Source: Bartonella sp. A05
GTDB taxonomy: Bacteria > Pseudomonadota > Alphaproteobacteria > Rhizobiales > Rhizobiaceae
Length of the DNA stretch: 64,000 nucleotides
NCBI RefSeq assembly: GCF_026930145.1
Contig: NZ_JANHOJ010000002.1
Span: forward strand, 216,614 to 280,613
Direction of reading: 5' to 3'
Position 1 is the stretch's first letter. Each line of letters starts with the position of its first letter. Below the pieces are notes generated by a model. The model was not told the DNA's origin. It searched no databases and was given only the letters and a program-made list of their open reading frames with translations. The translations under genes and the position numbers were made by a program. Of the stretch, positions 14,081 to 23,647 are shown one piece after another.

Positions 14081-14270
14081 AATCTAGCCCACAACTTTTT
14101 AAACACTACATTTCTGTGAGAATCACAACTTTTTTCGCTGCGGGTACCACAGTTTGAAACAATATCCTACATATTTGTGCATACGACATCGTTAATCTCA
14201 TTTCTGTGGACGCACTTTCTCCATTCACGACCAACTGCAATTCCCCCCCATATAAAACTTCGCTAAAATT
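14081..14270. repeat. Spacer between nrdI and nrdE with a repeated CATTTCTGTG
   Basis: A 190-base non-coding spacer inside the nrd cluster. The ten-base word CATTTCTGTG occurs at 14109-14118 and again at 14199-14208, 90 bases apart. I cannot tell whether it is regulatory; it does not fit an NrdR box once the spacing is checked. Confidence 0.4.
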
Positions 14271-14684
14271 TTATAAAACTTTCCATATACTTAATTGTTT
14301 CCAAAATTTTTCCAATCCTTTTGTAACACAAATGACGTCTTCATCAGTTCCGCGCATTTCAAAGCGATAGAGGCAAGGTATAAAACATTTTTCAGAAATA
14401 ATTTTACTAGCCAAACCATAATAGCAACCAAAGTTACGATTCCCACCACCAATAACGCCACGAATGAATTTGCGATTATCTACCTCATTAAGAAAATGAA
14501 TGACTGCTTTCGGTACAGCCATTCTGCCTTCACCATCTGCGTAAGTGGGCACAACTAATACGTAAGGTTCATAAACTAACGCAGAGGGTTTCTTTTTATC
14601 AATTTTGAAAAGCCGTTGGCTCAACTGAGAAACAAAATGCTCGGTATTCCCCGTTGCGCTAGAATAATAAACAATAAGTCCCAT
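14271..14684 (-). CDS. nrdI: NrdI flavodoxin-like activator of class Ib ribonucleotide reductase
   Basis: A small flavoprotein that supplies the oxidant for assembling the manganese-tyrosyl radical cofactor of NrdF. The N-terminal phosphate-binding loop YYSSATGNTEHFV and the GVIGGGNRNFG loop around the flavin are typical NrdI features. I use the ATG at 14684 (137 residues); a TTG three codons upstream is an alternative. It sits between nrdH and nrdE as in other class Ib operons. Confidence 0.95.
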   Translation of the reverse strand: MGLIVYYSSATGNTEHFVSQLSQRLFKIDKKKPSALVYEPYVLVVPTYADGEGRMAVPKAVIHFLNEVDNRKFIRGVIGGGNRNFGCYYGLASKIISEKCFIPCLYRFEMRGTDEDVICVTKGLEKFWKQLSIWKVL

Positions 14685-14704
14685 TGCCAACAACGACCGC
14701 TACA

Positions 14705-14929
14705 TTACCTACAGAGACCATTAATCATGTCTGGTCTAAAACCTGACCAATGGCTTTCACCACAAACAACTACCGGAACCTGACGATATCCTAAAGACTG
14801 CACAAAACTGTAGGCTTGTTCATCACAAGAAATATCCACAACACGATAATCAACACCTTTAGCATCAAATGCACGGTAAGTCGCATTACATTGGACACAC
14901 GATGGCTTACTATAAATAGTGATAGACAT
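14705..14929 (-). CDS. nrdH: Glutaredoxin-like protein NrdH
   Basis: A 74-residue thioredoxin-fold electron donor for NrdEF. The redox motif is CVQC in KPSCVQCNATYRAFD, and the C-terminal SGFRPDMI is the NrdH signature that sets it apart from classical glutaredoxins. It is the first gene of the nrd cluster, 20 bases before nrdI. A candidate NrdR box lies about 365 bases upstream. Confidence 0.96.
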   Translation of the reverse strand: MSITIYSKPSCVQCNATYRAFDAKGVDYRVVDISCDEQAYSFVQSLGYRQVPVVVCGESHWSGFRPDMINGLCR

Positions 14930-15292
14930 ATCCTAAACTTTCATATCTCAAAAAATCAACCCAGTGGAAGATTAATTCTAACGTTTCATATTTACAAAAT
15001 AAAAATCAGCAATTTTACGCACAACATGCGCAATTATATTTTCGTTCAAACAATAAATGTGCACAGAAAACTCCATTCCGACCACTCAATATTGACCTGA
15101 ATTCACGAAAACTTGACCACAAAATAAAAGACCACCCCTACAACAGATACTTCAGTAAAATTGCTCTATAGCCACTCTGCCATACCAATACAGCTTGCTT
15201 GTTGTCGTATTATGGGAATGATTTTAGCATCAAAACTAAGATACATCATATTTTCTGATATTACGAATTATCTAGAAGCACCAATCATTCTG

Positions 15293-15308
15293 ATACTATA
15301 TATAGTAT
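15293..15308. promoter_or_regulatory. Candidate NrdR box
   Basis: ATACTATATATAGTAT is a perfect 16-base palindrome. It agrees with the NrdR consensus (acaCwAtATaTwGtgt) at 14 of 16 positions by my count. On the minus strand a TTGACG (15329-15324) precedes it by a distance that puts the palindrome over the -10 region, suiting repression of nrdH-I-E-F. The second box that NrdR usually needs about 31 bases away is not evident. Confidence 0.5.
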
Positions 15309-15416
15309 ACGCATAGGCCATTTCGTCAAGAAAGATTCAACATTATTTTTCTTTTTCCACACTCATTTCACAGAAATGAAAAACTCTCAAAACATATGTG
15401 ACAATTTTACGTTTTA

Positions 15417-15445
15417 TTGACAAATGTAATATTATAACATAACAT
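15417..15445 (+). promoter_or_regulatory. Core promoter with Zur-box-like operator
   Basis: TTGACA at 15417-15422 and TAACAT at 15440-15445 are spaced by 17 bases. The spacer holds ATGTAATATTATAACAT (15424-15440), a nearly perfect 17-base inverted repeat of the kind described for alphaproteobacterial Zur. A repressor bound there would cover the promoter of the zinc transporter genes that begin about 30 bases downstream. Confidence 0.6.
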
Positions 15446-15475
15446 CTTTAGAAAAATCGGAAGATGGTATATATT

Positions 15476-16237
15476 ATGAGCTTACATTTCGACGATGTAA
15501 CAGTAGGGTACACAAACAGAATTGCGATAAAGAACTTCTCAGCGAGAGTAGCATCTGGCTCACTCATTGCAATAACTGGAAACAACGGTTCTGGAAAATC
15601 AACACTGCTTAAAGCTATTGCCGGATTGCTTAAGCCTATCAGCGGTAAAATCATAAAACCGACAGGGAATCGTATCGCTTATCTTGCTCAACAATGCAAT
15701 ATCGATCGAACATTCCCGATCAATGTAGAATCACTCATCAAGACAGGACTATGGACTTTCTGTGGATTGTGGAAAAAACATCGCCTTTATCATAAAAAAA
15801 TTCAAAATGCGTTAGAAATGGTAGGACTTGCCGAGCAGGTCCATTGCCCGCTTGATACCCTATCAAGTGGCCAATTACAACGTGCACTTTTCGCACGTAT
15901 CATTGTACAGGATTCTGATATTATATTGCTCGATGAACCTTTCAACGGTGTAGATACTAGAACTCAGAAAGACCTTCTCGCACTGATCATACATTGGCAA
16001 CAGCAAGGCCGAACAATTGTCATGGCGCTACATGACTTTTTCATGATCCAAGAACATTTCCCACACATGATTCATATCAATAAACAATGTGCTTTTTATG
16101 GAGAAACAACTCTATTTCTCAACGCCAACGATCGTCATATTACGCCGGCTTTCATGCCTCGTTTTTCCCATATCGACTCATATAAACCTCATATCAACTC
16201 ACATAAGCAATGTCTTCCAATACAAGTTGGATTATAA
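15476..16237 (+). CDS. aztA: Zinc ABC transporter ATP-binding protein (AztA/ZnuC type)
   Basis: ATPase subunit of a metal importer. In the 253-residue form starting at 15476, Walker A is GNNGSGKST (35-43), the signature is LSSGQLQRA (128-136) and Walker B is DIILLDEP (147-154). An ATG four codons upstream directly abuts the GGAAG sequence and is therefore less suitable as a start. The ATPase-permease-binding protein order and the sequence of the binding protein resemble AztABC of Paracoccus more than E. coli ZnuABC. The metallochaperone gene aztD is not here. Confidence 0.88.
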   Translation: MSLHFDDVTVGYTNRIAIKNFSARVASGSLIAITGNNGSGKSTLLKAIAGLLKPISGKIIKPTGNRIAYLAQQCNIDRTFPINVESLIKTGLWTFCGLWKKHRLYHKKIQNALEMVGLAEQVHCPLDTLSSGQLQRALFARIIVQDSDIILLDEPFNGVDTRTQKDLLALIIHWQQQGRTIVMALHDFFMIQEHFPHMIHINKQCAFYGETTLFLNANDRHITPAFMPRFSHIDSYKPHINSHKQCLPIQVGL

Positions 16238-16240
16238 AAC

Positions 16241-17113
16241 GTGTACGAATTTTTCCTTGCACCCTTCATTGATTTCCAATTTATGCAAAACGCGTTAATC
16301 TGTTCGGTTCTGCTCGCAATAAGTGCCTGCCCCATTGGTGTATTTTTGATGCTGCGTGGAATGAGCTTAACAGGTGATGCTATCTCTCATGCCATTCTTC
16401 CGGGTGTTGCTACAGCTTTTCTTTTTTGCGGCGTTTCCTTTATATCTTTGACAATTGGTGGTTTTTTAGCTGGAATTCTTGTTGTATTTGCAACCGTTTT
16501 AATTTCACGAAATAGCTTTCAAAAAGAAGATGCATCAATGGCAGTGTTCTATCTTATTGCTCTAGCAACAGGTGTTATCATTGTTTCATATAAAGGATCA
16601 CAGATTGATCTGCTTCAGCTCTTATTTGGTTCAGTGCTTGCTATTGATACACAAGCTCTTTGGTTGACAACCACTATAATGTTGATAACAGTGAGCAATC
16701 TGTGCATTTTCTGGCGTGCTCTTGTTCTGGAAAGCCTTGATCCATTGCTGTTTAGATCGCTTTCACCCTTAGGGAAATATATCCATATCTTACTGCTTGG
16801 ACTCACGGTATTAAATCTGGTTGGCGGTTTTCAATCACTGGGAACTTTGCTATCGGTTGGCATTATGATGATTCCAGCCATCGCTGCCCGTTTTTGGTTC
16901 TCAAATCTAGGCTTTATTTGTATATTATCCATCATCTTTGGAATCATTTCCAGCGTATTTGGCCTACTGCTTTCTTTTCATATGTCCCTTCCTTCTGGCC
17001 CTGCTATCATTATCGTTGCAGGATTTATCTATCTTCTCTCTTGTTTGACAAGCCCACGTGGGCTTATTGCAGCTCGGTTTCCTCGCTTTTTTTGTATTTC
17101 TCCCTCATCGTAA
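16241..17113 (+). CDS. aztB: Zinc ABC transporter permease (AztB/ZnuB type)
   Basis: A 290-residue inner-membrane protein of the ABC-3 permease family with eight or so hydrophobic segments. FLMLRGMSLTGDAISHAILPG is the conserved cytoplasmic-loop motif that contacts the ATPase, and LGTLLSVGIMMIPA is typical of late segments. The start is a GTG three bases after the ATPase gene stop with only a weak ribosome binding site, so it is probably translated by coupling. Confidence 0.9.
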   Translation: MYEFFLAPFIDFQFMQNALICSVLLAISACPIGVFLMLRGMSLTGDAISHAILPGVATAFLFCGVSFISLTIGGFLAGILVVFATVLISRNSFQKEDASMAVFYLIALATGVIIVSYKGSQIDLLQLLFGSVLAIDTQALWLTTTIMLITVSNLCIFWRALVLESLDPLLFRSLSPLGKYIHILLLGLTVLNLVGGFQSLGTLLSVGIMMIPAIAARFWFSNLGFICILSIIFGIISSVFGLLLSFHMSLPSGPAIIIVAGFIYLLSCLTSPRGLIAARFPRFFCISPSS

Positions 17114-17122
17114 AACAATAAT

Positions 17123-18061
17123 ATGTATAAATGTGTGAAACAACTTATTCTCCTTGGCTCTCTCCTCCTTCTGCCCCTTTTTCCATTTTCTGCCACCGCA
17201 CATCAAAAAATCAAAACCGTCGTAAGCTTTTCAATTCTCGCAGACTTGGTGCAAAATGTAGGAAAAGATCATATCTCTATAACCACTTTGGTTGGCCCCA
17301 ATGCAAGCACACATATTTATGAACCTACGCCCCGTGATGCTAAAACGCTTAAAAATGCCCATATTATTTTCATTAATGGGCTTCATTTAGAAGGTTTTAT
17401 GAATCGGCTAGCCACTGCAACGGGCACAAAAGCACCTCTTATTGAAGTTAGTGCAAATATTTCTCCCCTCAAAATAAAAAACCAAAAACAGAGCGCCAAA
17501 TACCATTCTCATAGCAGTGTCGATCCCCATGCTTGGCACGCTATCCCTAATGTTGCAATTTATGTCAAAAATATTGCTACGGCTTTATGTCAGATCGACC
17601 AACAATCTTGCGAAAGCTATAACAAAAACGCTCATAACTACATTCAAAAGCTAAATGCAATGCAAACAACCATTGCAACACAGATTGCTACCATTCCAAA
17701 AGATAAGCGTATTCTTATCACATCTCATGATGCTTTCGGATATTTTGCCCACGAATATGGTTTCACCATCCTTGCACCTGAAAGTGTTTCTACAGAATCC
17801 GAAGCCACTGCAGCAGATGTTGCAAAACTTATAAAACAAATTAAAAACAATAAAGTATCCGCACTGTTCATTGAAAATATCTCTAATCCTCGTCTTATCA
17901 AGCAAATTTCAAAAGAAACAGGTTTAAAAATAAGTGGCACACTTTATGCCGATGCATTATCAGAAAAAAATGGCTCTGCTGCAACATATCTTGATATGAT
18001 GAAACACAATGTCAATACCATCATCACTGCAATAACAGAACAGAAAAATCCACAATTATAA
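17123..18061 (+). CDS. aztC: Zinc-binding periplasmic protein (AztC/ZnuA type)
   Basis: Cluster A-I solute-binding protein that captures the metal for the ABC importer. A signal peptide (about residues 1-26) is followed by the expected ligand set: His64 in STHIYEP, His136 in VDPHAWHAIPN, His202 in ITSHDAFGYF and Asp277 in GTLYADALS. The histidine-rich loop is short (KYHSHSS), unlike E. coli ZnuA, which fits the AztC branch. Manganese cannot be excluded from ligands alone, but the Zur-like operator favours zinc. Confidence 0.88.
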   Translation: MYKCVKQLILLGSLLLLPLFPFSATAHQKIKTVVSFSILADLVQNVGKDHISITTLVGPNASTHIYEPTPRDAKTLKNAHIIFINGLHLEGFMNRLATATGTKAPLIEVSANISPLKIKNQKQSAKYHSHSSVDPHAWHAIPNVAIYVKNIATALCQIDQQSCESYNKNAHNYIQKLNAMQTTIATQIATIPKDKRILITSHDAFGYFAHEYGFTILAPESVSTESEATAADVAKLIKQIKNNKVSALFIENISNPRLIKQISKETGLKISGTLYADALSEKNGSAATYLDMMKHNVNTIITAITEQKNPQL

Positions 18062-18449
18062 CGGACATGCGAACGTTTTTTTTTAACACTTTTATTCAAA
18101 ATTTATAAGACAAACCCCACCAAGACATCAACTAACTTAAAACTGAAGATAACAAATTTAATACTGTACAACCTATCAGAAAAACATTCATTGTTTCCAT
18201 CTTAATTCTTGCAACTTCTCTTTTTTCCATGTTCTCAGTTCTATTTTTCACTGTTTATATTCATTTCCATCAACATAGAATGGCTAAAAAACAGTAAAAC
18301 TGATAAGTCGAAACAAATTTATTTGACCTTTTCATGGTTCATGTTTAAATGAACCAAATTATTTCTAAAACAGAGCTATCATGACATATTCATGAGTAAT
18401 AGGATAATCAAGATAAACTTGCATTCCATCAATCCAAAGAGAGTAAATT
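18062..18449. other. Intergenic region upstream of ugpB
   Basis: About 390 bp between the zinc operon and ugpB. No open frame stands out. It contains the palindrome and promoter candidate described separately. Confidence 0.45.
18323..18356 (+). promoter_or_regulatory. Candidate ugp promoter overlapped by a perfect palindrome
   Basis: TTGACC at 18323-18328 and TAAATG at 18346-18351 (17-base spacing) form a plausible promoter. Over its downstream half lies TGGTTCAT-N6-ATGAACCA (18335-18356), a perfect eight-base inverted repeat. Its position suggests a repressor operator for ugpBAEC. It does not look like the rhizobial Pho box; the cognate regulator is unknown. Confidence 0.45.
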
Positions 18450-19775
18450 ATGAACTGCTTTCATCTTTCTACGATAGCATTTACAATTGCCATGACCGCA
18501 ACAACAGCGGGTTTTGCACAAACAAAGATCAGTTTTTGGCATTCTATGAGTGGTAATCTAGGCAAGCAAACCGAAAAACTCATTAGCGATTTTAATGCGA
18601 GCCAATCTGACTACAAAATTGTTCCTTCATTTCGCGGGACATATGAAGAAGGAATAGTCTCACTTATTGCAGCATTTCGCGGAAAACAACAACCGGTTCT
18701 TGCTCAAATCTATGAAATTGGCACGGGAACTATGATGGCTGCAAAAGGTGCAGTTTACCCAATTTACCAACTGATGAATGATACAAATCAAGATTTCAGC
18801 TCTACCGACTATTTACCTGCTATTAGCAACTATTATTCTGATTCTGAAGGACGAATGTTGTCTATGCCATTCAACGCTTCAACACCCATCCTTTATTATA
18901 ATAAAGATATTTTTAAAAAAGCAGGACTTGATCCAGAACAACCACCAAAAACATGGCAAGATATTGAAAATATTTCAAAAAAAATTATTGACAGTAAAGC
19001 AGCAAGCTGCGGTTTTACAATGGCTTATGCTTCCCAATGGATTGGTCTAGAAAATTTTTCAGCATTGCATAATGTTCCTTTTGGAACCAAAGAAAATGGC
19101 TTTGGTGGCCTTGATTCAGAACTCGTATTTAATGGATCTTTGCAAGTCCGCATGTGGACTGATCTCAAAAAATGGTCTGATCAAGGTATCTTCCGCTATG
19201 GCGGCCCAGCTGGAGCATTAGATTCTACACCAATGTTTATGGCGCAAGACTGCGCAATATTTATGCAATCTTCAGGGTCGCTTACTGGAATTGTGTCAGA
19301 AGCCAAATTTGAAGTGGGTTTTGGCATGCTGCCCTACTATGCTGATGAAAAGGGTGCACCGCAAAATTCAATTATTGGTGGTGCCTCTATTTGGGCTTTA
19401 AGAGGTCATACGCCCAAAGAATACGCAGGTGCAGCAGCTTTCCTTAAATTTCTCTCACAACCAGAAAATCAAGCCAAATGGCATCAGACAACAGGCTATC
19501 TTCCTATAACAAAAGCGGCCTACGAGCTAAGCAAAGAACAACATTTCTATGATAAAAACTTAGGAGCAGACATTGCTATTAAACAGATCAATCTCAACTC
19601 ACCAACAGTTTATTCAAAAGGTATAAGATTTGGTACCTTACCGCAAATTCGTTCCATTCTTGATCAAGAATTAGAAGCCGTTCTCAATGGTTCTAAAACA
19701 CCCCAAGATGGATTGGATGCAACAGTTAAACGTGGGAATAAACTCTTACGTGAATTTGAAAAAGCTAATCAGTAA
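18450..19775 (+). CDS. ugpB: sn-Glycerol-3-phosphate-binding periplasmic protein UgpB
   Basis: Extracellular solute-binding protein (family 1) of the glycerol-3-phosphate importer. The 441-residue sequence has a signal peptide ending near TTAGFA, then ISFWHSMSG, PSFRGTYEEG, MPFNASTPILYYNKD and GGASIWALRGHTPKE, segments characteristic of UgpB. It heads a four-gene operon with two permeases and an ATPase. AAAGAGAG precedes the ATG. Confidence 0.95.
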   Translation: MNCFHLSTIAFTIAMTATTAGFAQTKISFWHSMSGNLGKQTEKLISDFNASQSDYKIVPSFRGTYEEGIVSLIAAFRGKQQPVLAQIYEIGTGTMMAAKGAVYPIYQLMNDTNQDFSSTDYLPAISNYYSDSEGRMLSMPFNASTPILYYNKDIFKKAGLDPEQPPKTWQDIENISKKIIDSKAASCGFTMAYASQWIGLENFSALHNVPFGTKENGFGGLDSELVFNGSLQVRMWTDLKKWSDQGIFRYGGPAGALDSTPMFMAQDCAIFMQSSGSLTGIVSEAKFEVGFGMLPYYADEKGAPQNSIIGGASIWALRGHTPKEYAGAAAFLKFLSQPENQAKWHQTTGYLPITKAAYELSKEQHFYDKNLGADIAIKQINLNSPTVYSKGIRFGTLPQIRSILDQELEAVLNGSKTPQDGLDATVKRGNKLLREFEKANQ

Positions 19776-19857
19776 GTAAGACTTCGTGATTATTATCTGT
19801 TGATTTTTTCAAGTTCTTCCAACCATCATTCAAGACTCCTACTAAATAGCCTAACAA

Positions 19858-20742
19858 ATGCAAAAAAAACATGCATACTTTGAGAATAGCACTCTCCCTT
19901 ACCTGCTGCTTTTCCCTCAACTCGCCATAACTTTTTTGTTTTTCCTTTGGCCCGCTATTCAAGCAGTCAAATCATCTTTTGAACGTGAAGACTCTTTTGG
20001 CTTTACGACAACCTTTACTGGCTTTGAAAATTATGTAACTGTTTTATCTGATCCAACTTATATAGAGTCACTTCTTACAACTATAATATTTTCTGTTTCC
20101 GTTACTGCTGTTTCAATGGCATTAGCGCTTCTTTTAGCTGTTTCTGTTGATCGTATCATCCGCGCGAAAAAAGCTTATACAATCCTTTTGCTTTGGCCTT
20201 ATGCAGTTGCTCCTGTATTGGCCGGAGTATTATGGTTGTTTATTTTCCATCCTACCATTGGTATCTTTCCTTTTCTCCTTGAAAAAACAGGTGTTATATG
20301 GAACCATCGTGTCAGTGGGACTCAAGCAATGATTCTTATTGTAATTGCTGCCAGCTGGAAACAAATTTCATATAATTTTCTTTTTTTTCTTGCGGGTCTT
20401 CAATCTGTTCCGCGCTCTCAAATAGAGGCAGCAGCAATCGATGGTGCAAGCCCTTTTAAACGATTTTGGACCATTGTTTTTCCGCAAATTTCACCGACAA
20501 CTTTTTTCCTTCTTATCGTAAATATTCATTATGTCATTTTTGATACATTTGGTATCATTGATAACATAACCTCTGGGGGACCAGCACGTGCAACAAATAC
20601 ACTCGTCTACAAAGTGTATGAAGATGGCTTTAAAAATCAAATAATCGGTGCATCAGCAGCACAATCAGTCATATTAATGCTGATGGTTATTGTTTTAACA
20701 TTTATCCAATTTCGCTGGATTGAACGCCGTGTACAATATTAG
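19858..20742 (+). CDS. ugpA: Glycerol-3-phosphate ABC transporter permease UgpA
   Basis: One of the two membrane subunits of the Ugp importer. 294 residues with six predicted transmembrane segments and the EAA loop EAAAIDGASPFKRFWTIVFPQISP that contacts UgpC. The gap of 82 bases after ugpB is larger than those between the other ugp genes and contains no obvious terminator hairpin. Confidence 0.95.
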   Translation: MQKKHAYFENSTLPYLLLFPQLAITFLFFLWPAIQAVKSSFEREDSFGFTTTFTGFENYVTVLSDPTYIESLLTTIIFSVSVTAVSMALALLLAVSVDRIIRAKKAYTILLLWPYAVAPVLAGVLWLFIFHPTIGIFPFLLEKTGVIWNHRVSGTQAMILIVIAASWKQISYNFLFFLAGLQSVPRSQIEAAAIDGASPFKRFWTIVFPQISPTTFFLLIVNIHYVIFDTFGIIDNITSGGPARATNTLVYKVYEDGFKNQIIGASAAQSVILMLMVIVLTFIQFRWIERRVQY

Positions 20743-20751
20743 GAGAGGATC

Positions 20752-21603
20752 ATGGTTGAAAACCGTCCCTTTTTGAAGTTTCTAACCCATTTCATTTTGA
20801 TTGTCGGTATTATCATTATCTGTTTTCCGGTTTACGTTGCTATTATTGCCTCAACCCATAGCTCATCTGAATTTAGCTCAGGGATCATTCCTCTCCTCCC
20901 TGGAAAATATGGTTTAGAAAACTATCAAACAATCTTTGGTGATGGTCTTGTACAACTTGGCCTTCCACGTCTTTGGCCGCTCTTAATGAATTCATTTATT
21001 ATGGCTATTGGTATTAGTATTGGAAAAATTATTATTTCTCTCTTTTCTGCTTATGCAATCGTCTATATGCGCTTTCCTTTTCGCAAAACTGCTTTTGCGC
21101 TTATCTTTGTCACAATGATGCTGCCCATTGAAGTTCGCATCATACCGACATATACAGTCGTTGCACATTTGGGAATGATAAACAGCTATGGTGGAATGAT
21201 TATCCCATTAATTGCATCAGCAACCGCTACATTTTTATTTCGTCAATTTTTTCTAACTGTACCTGATGAACTCTTAGAAGCAGCACGCGTTGATGGAGCA
21301 GGACCATTTAAGTTTTTTAAAGATATTCTTCTGCCTCTGAGTAAAAGCAATATTGCCGCCTTATTTATTATTATGTTCATTTATGGATGGATACAATATC
21401 TCTGGCCTCTCATTGTAACAACAGATCAAAATCATCAAACTATTCTCGTAATCTTAAAACAACTTATAGTTGAATCACTTCAACATGAACCTCAATGGAA
21501 TATTCTAATGGCAGTCTCAGTTGTTGCCATGCTACCACCCGTTCTAATCGTCATTTGCATGCAACGGCTTTTTGTCAAAGGCCTCATCGAAGCGGAGAAA
21601 TAA
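20752..21603 (+). CDS. ugpE: Glycerol-3-phosphate ABC transporter permease UgpE
   Basis: Second membrane subunit of the Ugp importer, 283 residues. The EAA loop is [31 protein letters not shown] directly upstream of the ATG is a strong ribosome binding site. The stop is two bases before the GTG start of ugpC. Confidence 0.95.
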   Translation: MVENRPFLKFLTHFILIVGIIIICFPVYVAIIASTHSSSEFSSGIIPLLPGKYGLENYQTIFGDGLVQLGLPRLWPLLMNSFIMAIGISIGKIIISLFSAYAIVYMRFPFRKTAFALIFVTMMLPIEVRIIPTYTVVAHLGMINSYGGMIIPLIASATATFLFRQFFLTVPDELLEAARVDGAGPFKFFKDILLPLSKSNIAALFIIMFIYGWIQYLWPLIVTTDQNHQTILVILKQLIVESLQHEPQWNILMAVSVVAMLPPVLIVICMQRLFVKGLIEAEK

Positions 21604-21605
21604 CC

Positions 21606-22643
21606 GTGGCTACAATCCAGTTATCAAATATAAAAAAACAATATGACAATGGCGTTGTGATTCTTGAAGATCTGAATTTAACTGTTGCCGATAAGGAGCT
21701 TCTTGTTCTTGTCGGTCCTTCGGGATGTGGAAAATCAACATTATTACGTATCATCGCTGGACTCGAGCAAGTCACTTCAGGTGAACTCTCTCTTGATAAT
21801 GAGTGCATCAATAATCGTGAACCAGCAGATCGCGACATTGCCATGGTTTTCCAAAATTACGCGCTTTATCCGCATATGACAGTTCGTGGAAATTTGGAAT
21901 ACGGCCTTAAAAATCGTAAAACCCCCAAAGATGAAATTAATAAGCGTATCGCACATGCTGCAAAACTTTTGGAAATAGAGCCTTTTCTTGACCGTAAACC
22001 GCGGCAATTGTCGGGAGGACAGCGCCAGCGAGTTGCAATGGGGCGTGTTATCGTGCGCCAACCACGTGTTTTTCTTTTTGATGAACCACTTTCAAATCTT
22101 GATGCAAAATTGCGTGCTCAAATGTGTATTGAGATCAAAAAACTACAGCGCTCATTAGGAACAACCAGCATTTATGTTACACATGATCAACTAGAAGCTA
22201 TGACACTAGCTGACAGAATAGTCGTCATGAATAAAGGATGTATCGAACAGATTGGTACTCCAATGGACATTTATGATTACCCAGCAACAACCTTTGTTGC
22301 CGACTTCATTGGTTCGCCCTCTATTAATTTTCTTGATCGCCAGATATTAGAACAACATTTAAGTAATTCTCTTGCTTATAGCGCTGAAACGGATCTTTTG
22401 GCATTTAGACCAGAAGCAGTCTTATTGGGTGAATATCCCGATAAAGGCCCTGTTTTTCATACGCAAATTGAACTCATTAAGCCTATAGGAACAGGATGCC
22501 ACGTTTTAACACGATGGAATGATGTTATTTTCACCATTGAAGTAAAAGAACGCCTTACAAACGACTATGGGCCAGAATTAATCTTCACAGTCGATTATCA
22601 GAGTTTTCATACTTTTAACAAAACAACGGGGAAACGCACATAG
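21606..22643 (+). CDS. ugpC: Glycerol-3-phosphate ABC transporter ATPase UgpC
   Basis: ATPase of the importer, MalK/UgpC subfamily, 345 residues from the GTG at 21606. Walker [10 protein letters not shown] (37-45), [13 protein letters not shown] (from 135), Walker B VFLFDEP (155-161) and a C-terminal TOBE-type regulatory domain with FRPEAV. A longer open frame reaching back into ugpE is rejected because homologues start at this position and the GTG is two bases after the ugpE stop. Confidence 0.94.
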   Translation: MATIQLSNIKKQYDNGVVILEDLNLTVADKELLVLVGPSGCGKSTLLRIIAGLEQVTSGELSLDNECINNREPADRDIAMVFQNYALYPHMTVRGNLEYGLKNRKTPKDEINKRIAHAAKLLEIEPFLDRKPRQLSGGQRQRVAMGRVIVRQPRVFLFDEPLSNLDAKLRAQMCIEIKKLQRSLGTTSIYVTHDQLEAMTLADRIVVMNKGCIEQIGTPMDIYDYPATTFVADFIGSPSINFLDRQILEQHLSNSLAYSAETDLLAFRPEAVLLGEYPDKGPVFHTQIELIKPIGTGCHVLTRWNDVIFTIEVKERLTNDYGPELIFTVDYQSFHTFNKTTGKRT

Positions 22644-22830
22644 CCAATCAAAAAGTGCGTAAACTGGAAACATTAAAATTCAAGTTAATATACCCTCATT
22701 GTTCTCCACTGAGAAAATCAGCGGAAAGATGTAACTTATTGTACAGTTTTCAGACTTGTAATTTTGTCTTCTTACTGAATATTGCCTTTGTTTAACTATG
22801 CAATCTTATCTATATAAATCGATAGTGCTC

Positions 22831-23553
22831 TTATCTTTGTGAACGTAATTGTAAAGCAAGATCAGGTTGATCTGTGGTAATATAATGGACGGGCATATCA
22901 AGCCAATGCGATAAACGTGCCGCCCCATTTATGGTCCACACACCGACAGTAAAACCCGCATCAAGTGCAGCTTCAATGAAGTTTGTCGGTGCAATAGAGC
23001 CATACAAACTCAAATCAGAATACCCTAATTTTTTCCATTCGGATAAACGATGAGATATGTCATCTTCAAAGCTATCCACACAGGGACCAGAAGGTATTCC
23101 TGCTTCAATAAAGGGGCGAAGACAAGTTGCATCAAAGCTAATTGCAGAAACGCGTTTTGCGAAATCCCGACTATTGATGAGCTCAAGAGCTTTTTGAGAT
23201 AATATGAGTTCGCGCTCAACCTCACCACAGGTTTTAATTTCAAGATGAAGATCAACATTGGTTGGCGCTAAAAGATCAAGAACTTCTTCTAATAAAGGAG
23301 GCGCTTCTGTGCTCCCTTTTACGCGGAGTTGTTTGCGCGTTTCATTATCGATATCATGAATATATCCTTTTTGCCCAACCAATTGCTCAAGACCAAAATC
23401 ATGAAAAACAACAACTTCACCACTTTTAAGGAGATGAACATCACATTCGATTTCATCAACTCCCAAAGCAATTGCATTGCGAAACGCCGAAAGCGTATTT
23501 TCAGCACGCAGACTAGCCCCACCACGATGAGCAACAATTTTTTGCTTAGGCAT
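22831..23553 (-). CDS. ugpQ: Glycerophosphodiester phosphodiesterase UgpQ
   Basis: Hydrolyses glycerophosphodiesters to glycerol-3-phosphate and an alcohol. The 240-residue GDPD domain has AHRGGASLRAENTLSAF at the N-terminus (catalytic HR and E), DEIECDVHLLKSGEVVVFHD, and LHLEIKTCG. It converges with ugpBAEC, so substrate generation and uptake genes lie side by side. No signal peptide is seen, implying action on imported diesters. Confidence 0.94.
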   Translation of the reverse strand: MPKQKIVAHRGGASLRAENTLSAFRNAIALGVDEIECDVHLLKSGEVVVFHDFGLEQLVGQKGYIHDIDNETRKQLRVKGSTEAPPLLEEVLDLLAPTNVDLHLEIKTCGEVERELILSQKALELINSRDFAKRVSAISFDATCLRPFIEAGIPSGPCVDSFEDDISHRLSEWKKLGYSDLSLYGSIAPTNFIEAALDAGFTVGVWTINGAARLSHWLDMPVHYITTDQPDLALQLRSQR

Positions 23554-23647
23554 GTATATTCCTTATTTCCAAAGGCCAAATTATATCAATTATAACAAGT
23601 GTAAAATGACTTGTTTTAGAATCCCACTGAAAATCCATAACAATCCT

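Larger units (their letters stand above)
14930..15475. other. Divergent regulatory region between nrdH and the zinc transporter operon
   Basis: About 545 bp without a gene. It contains an NrdR-box-like palindrome oriented toward nrdH and a Zur-box-like palindrome in the promoter of the transporter operon, both listed separately. The 360 bases between the NrdR-like site and nrdH hold no open frame I would call, so the nrd transcript would have a long leader. Confidence 0.5.

Noticed and set aside
14109..14118. Possible NrdR box near the start of nrdE
   Set aside because: ACACTACATTTCTGTG resembles the consensus at first sight, but the two halves are out of phase by one base.
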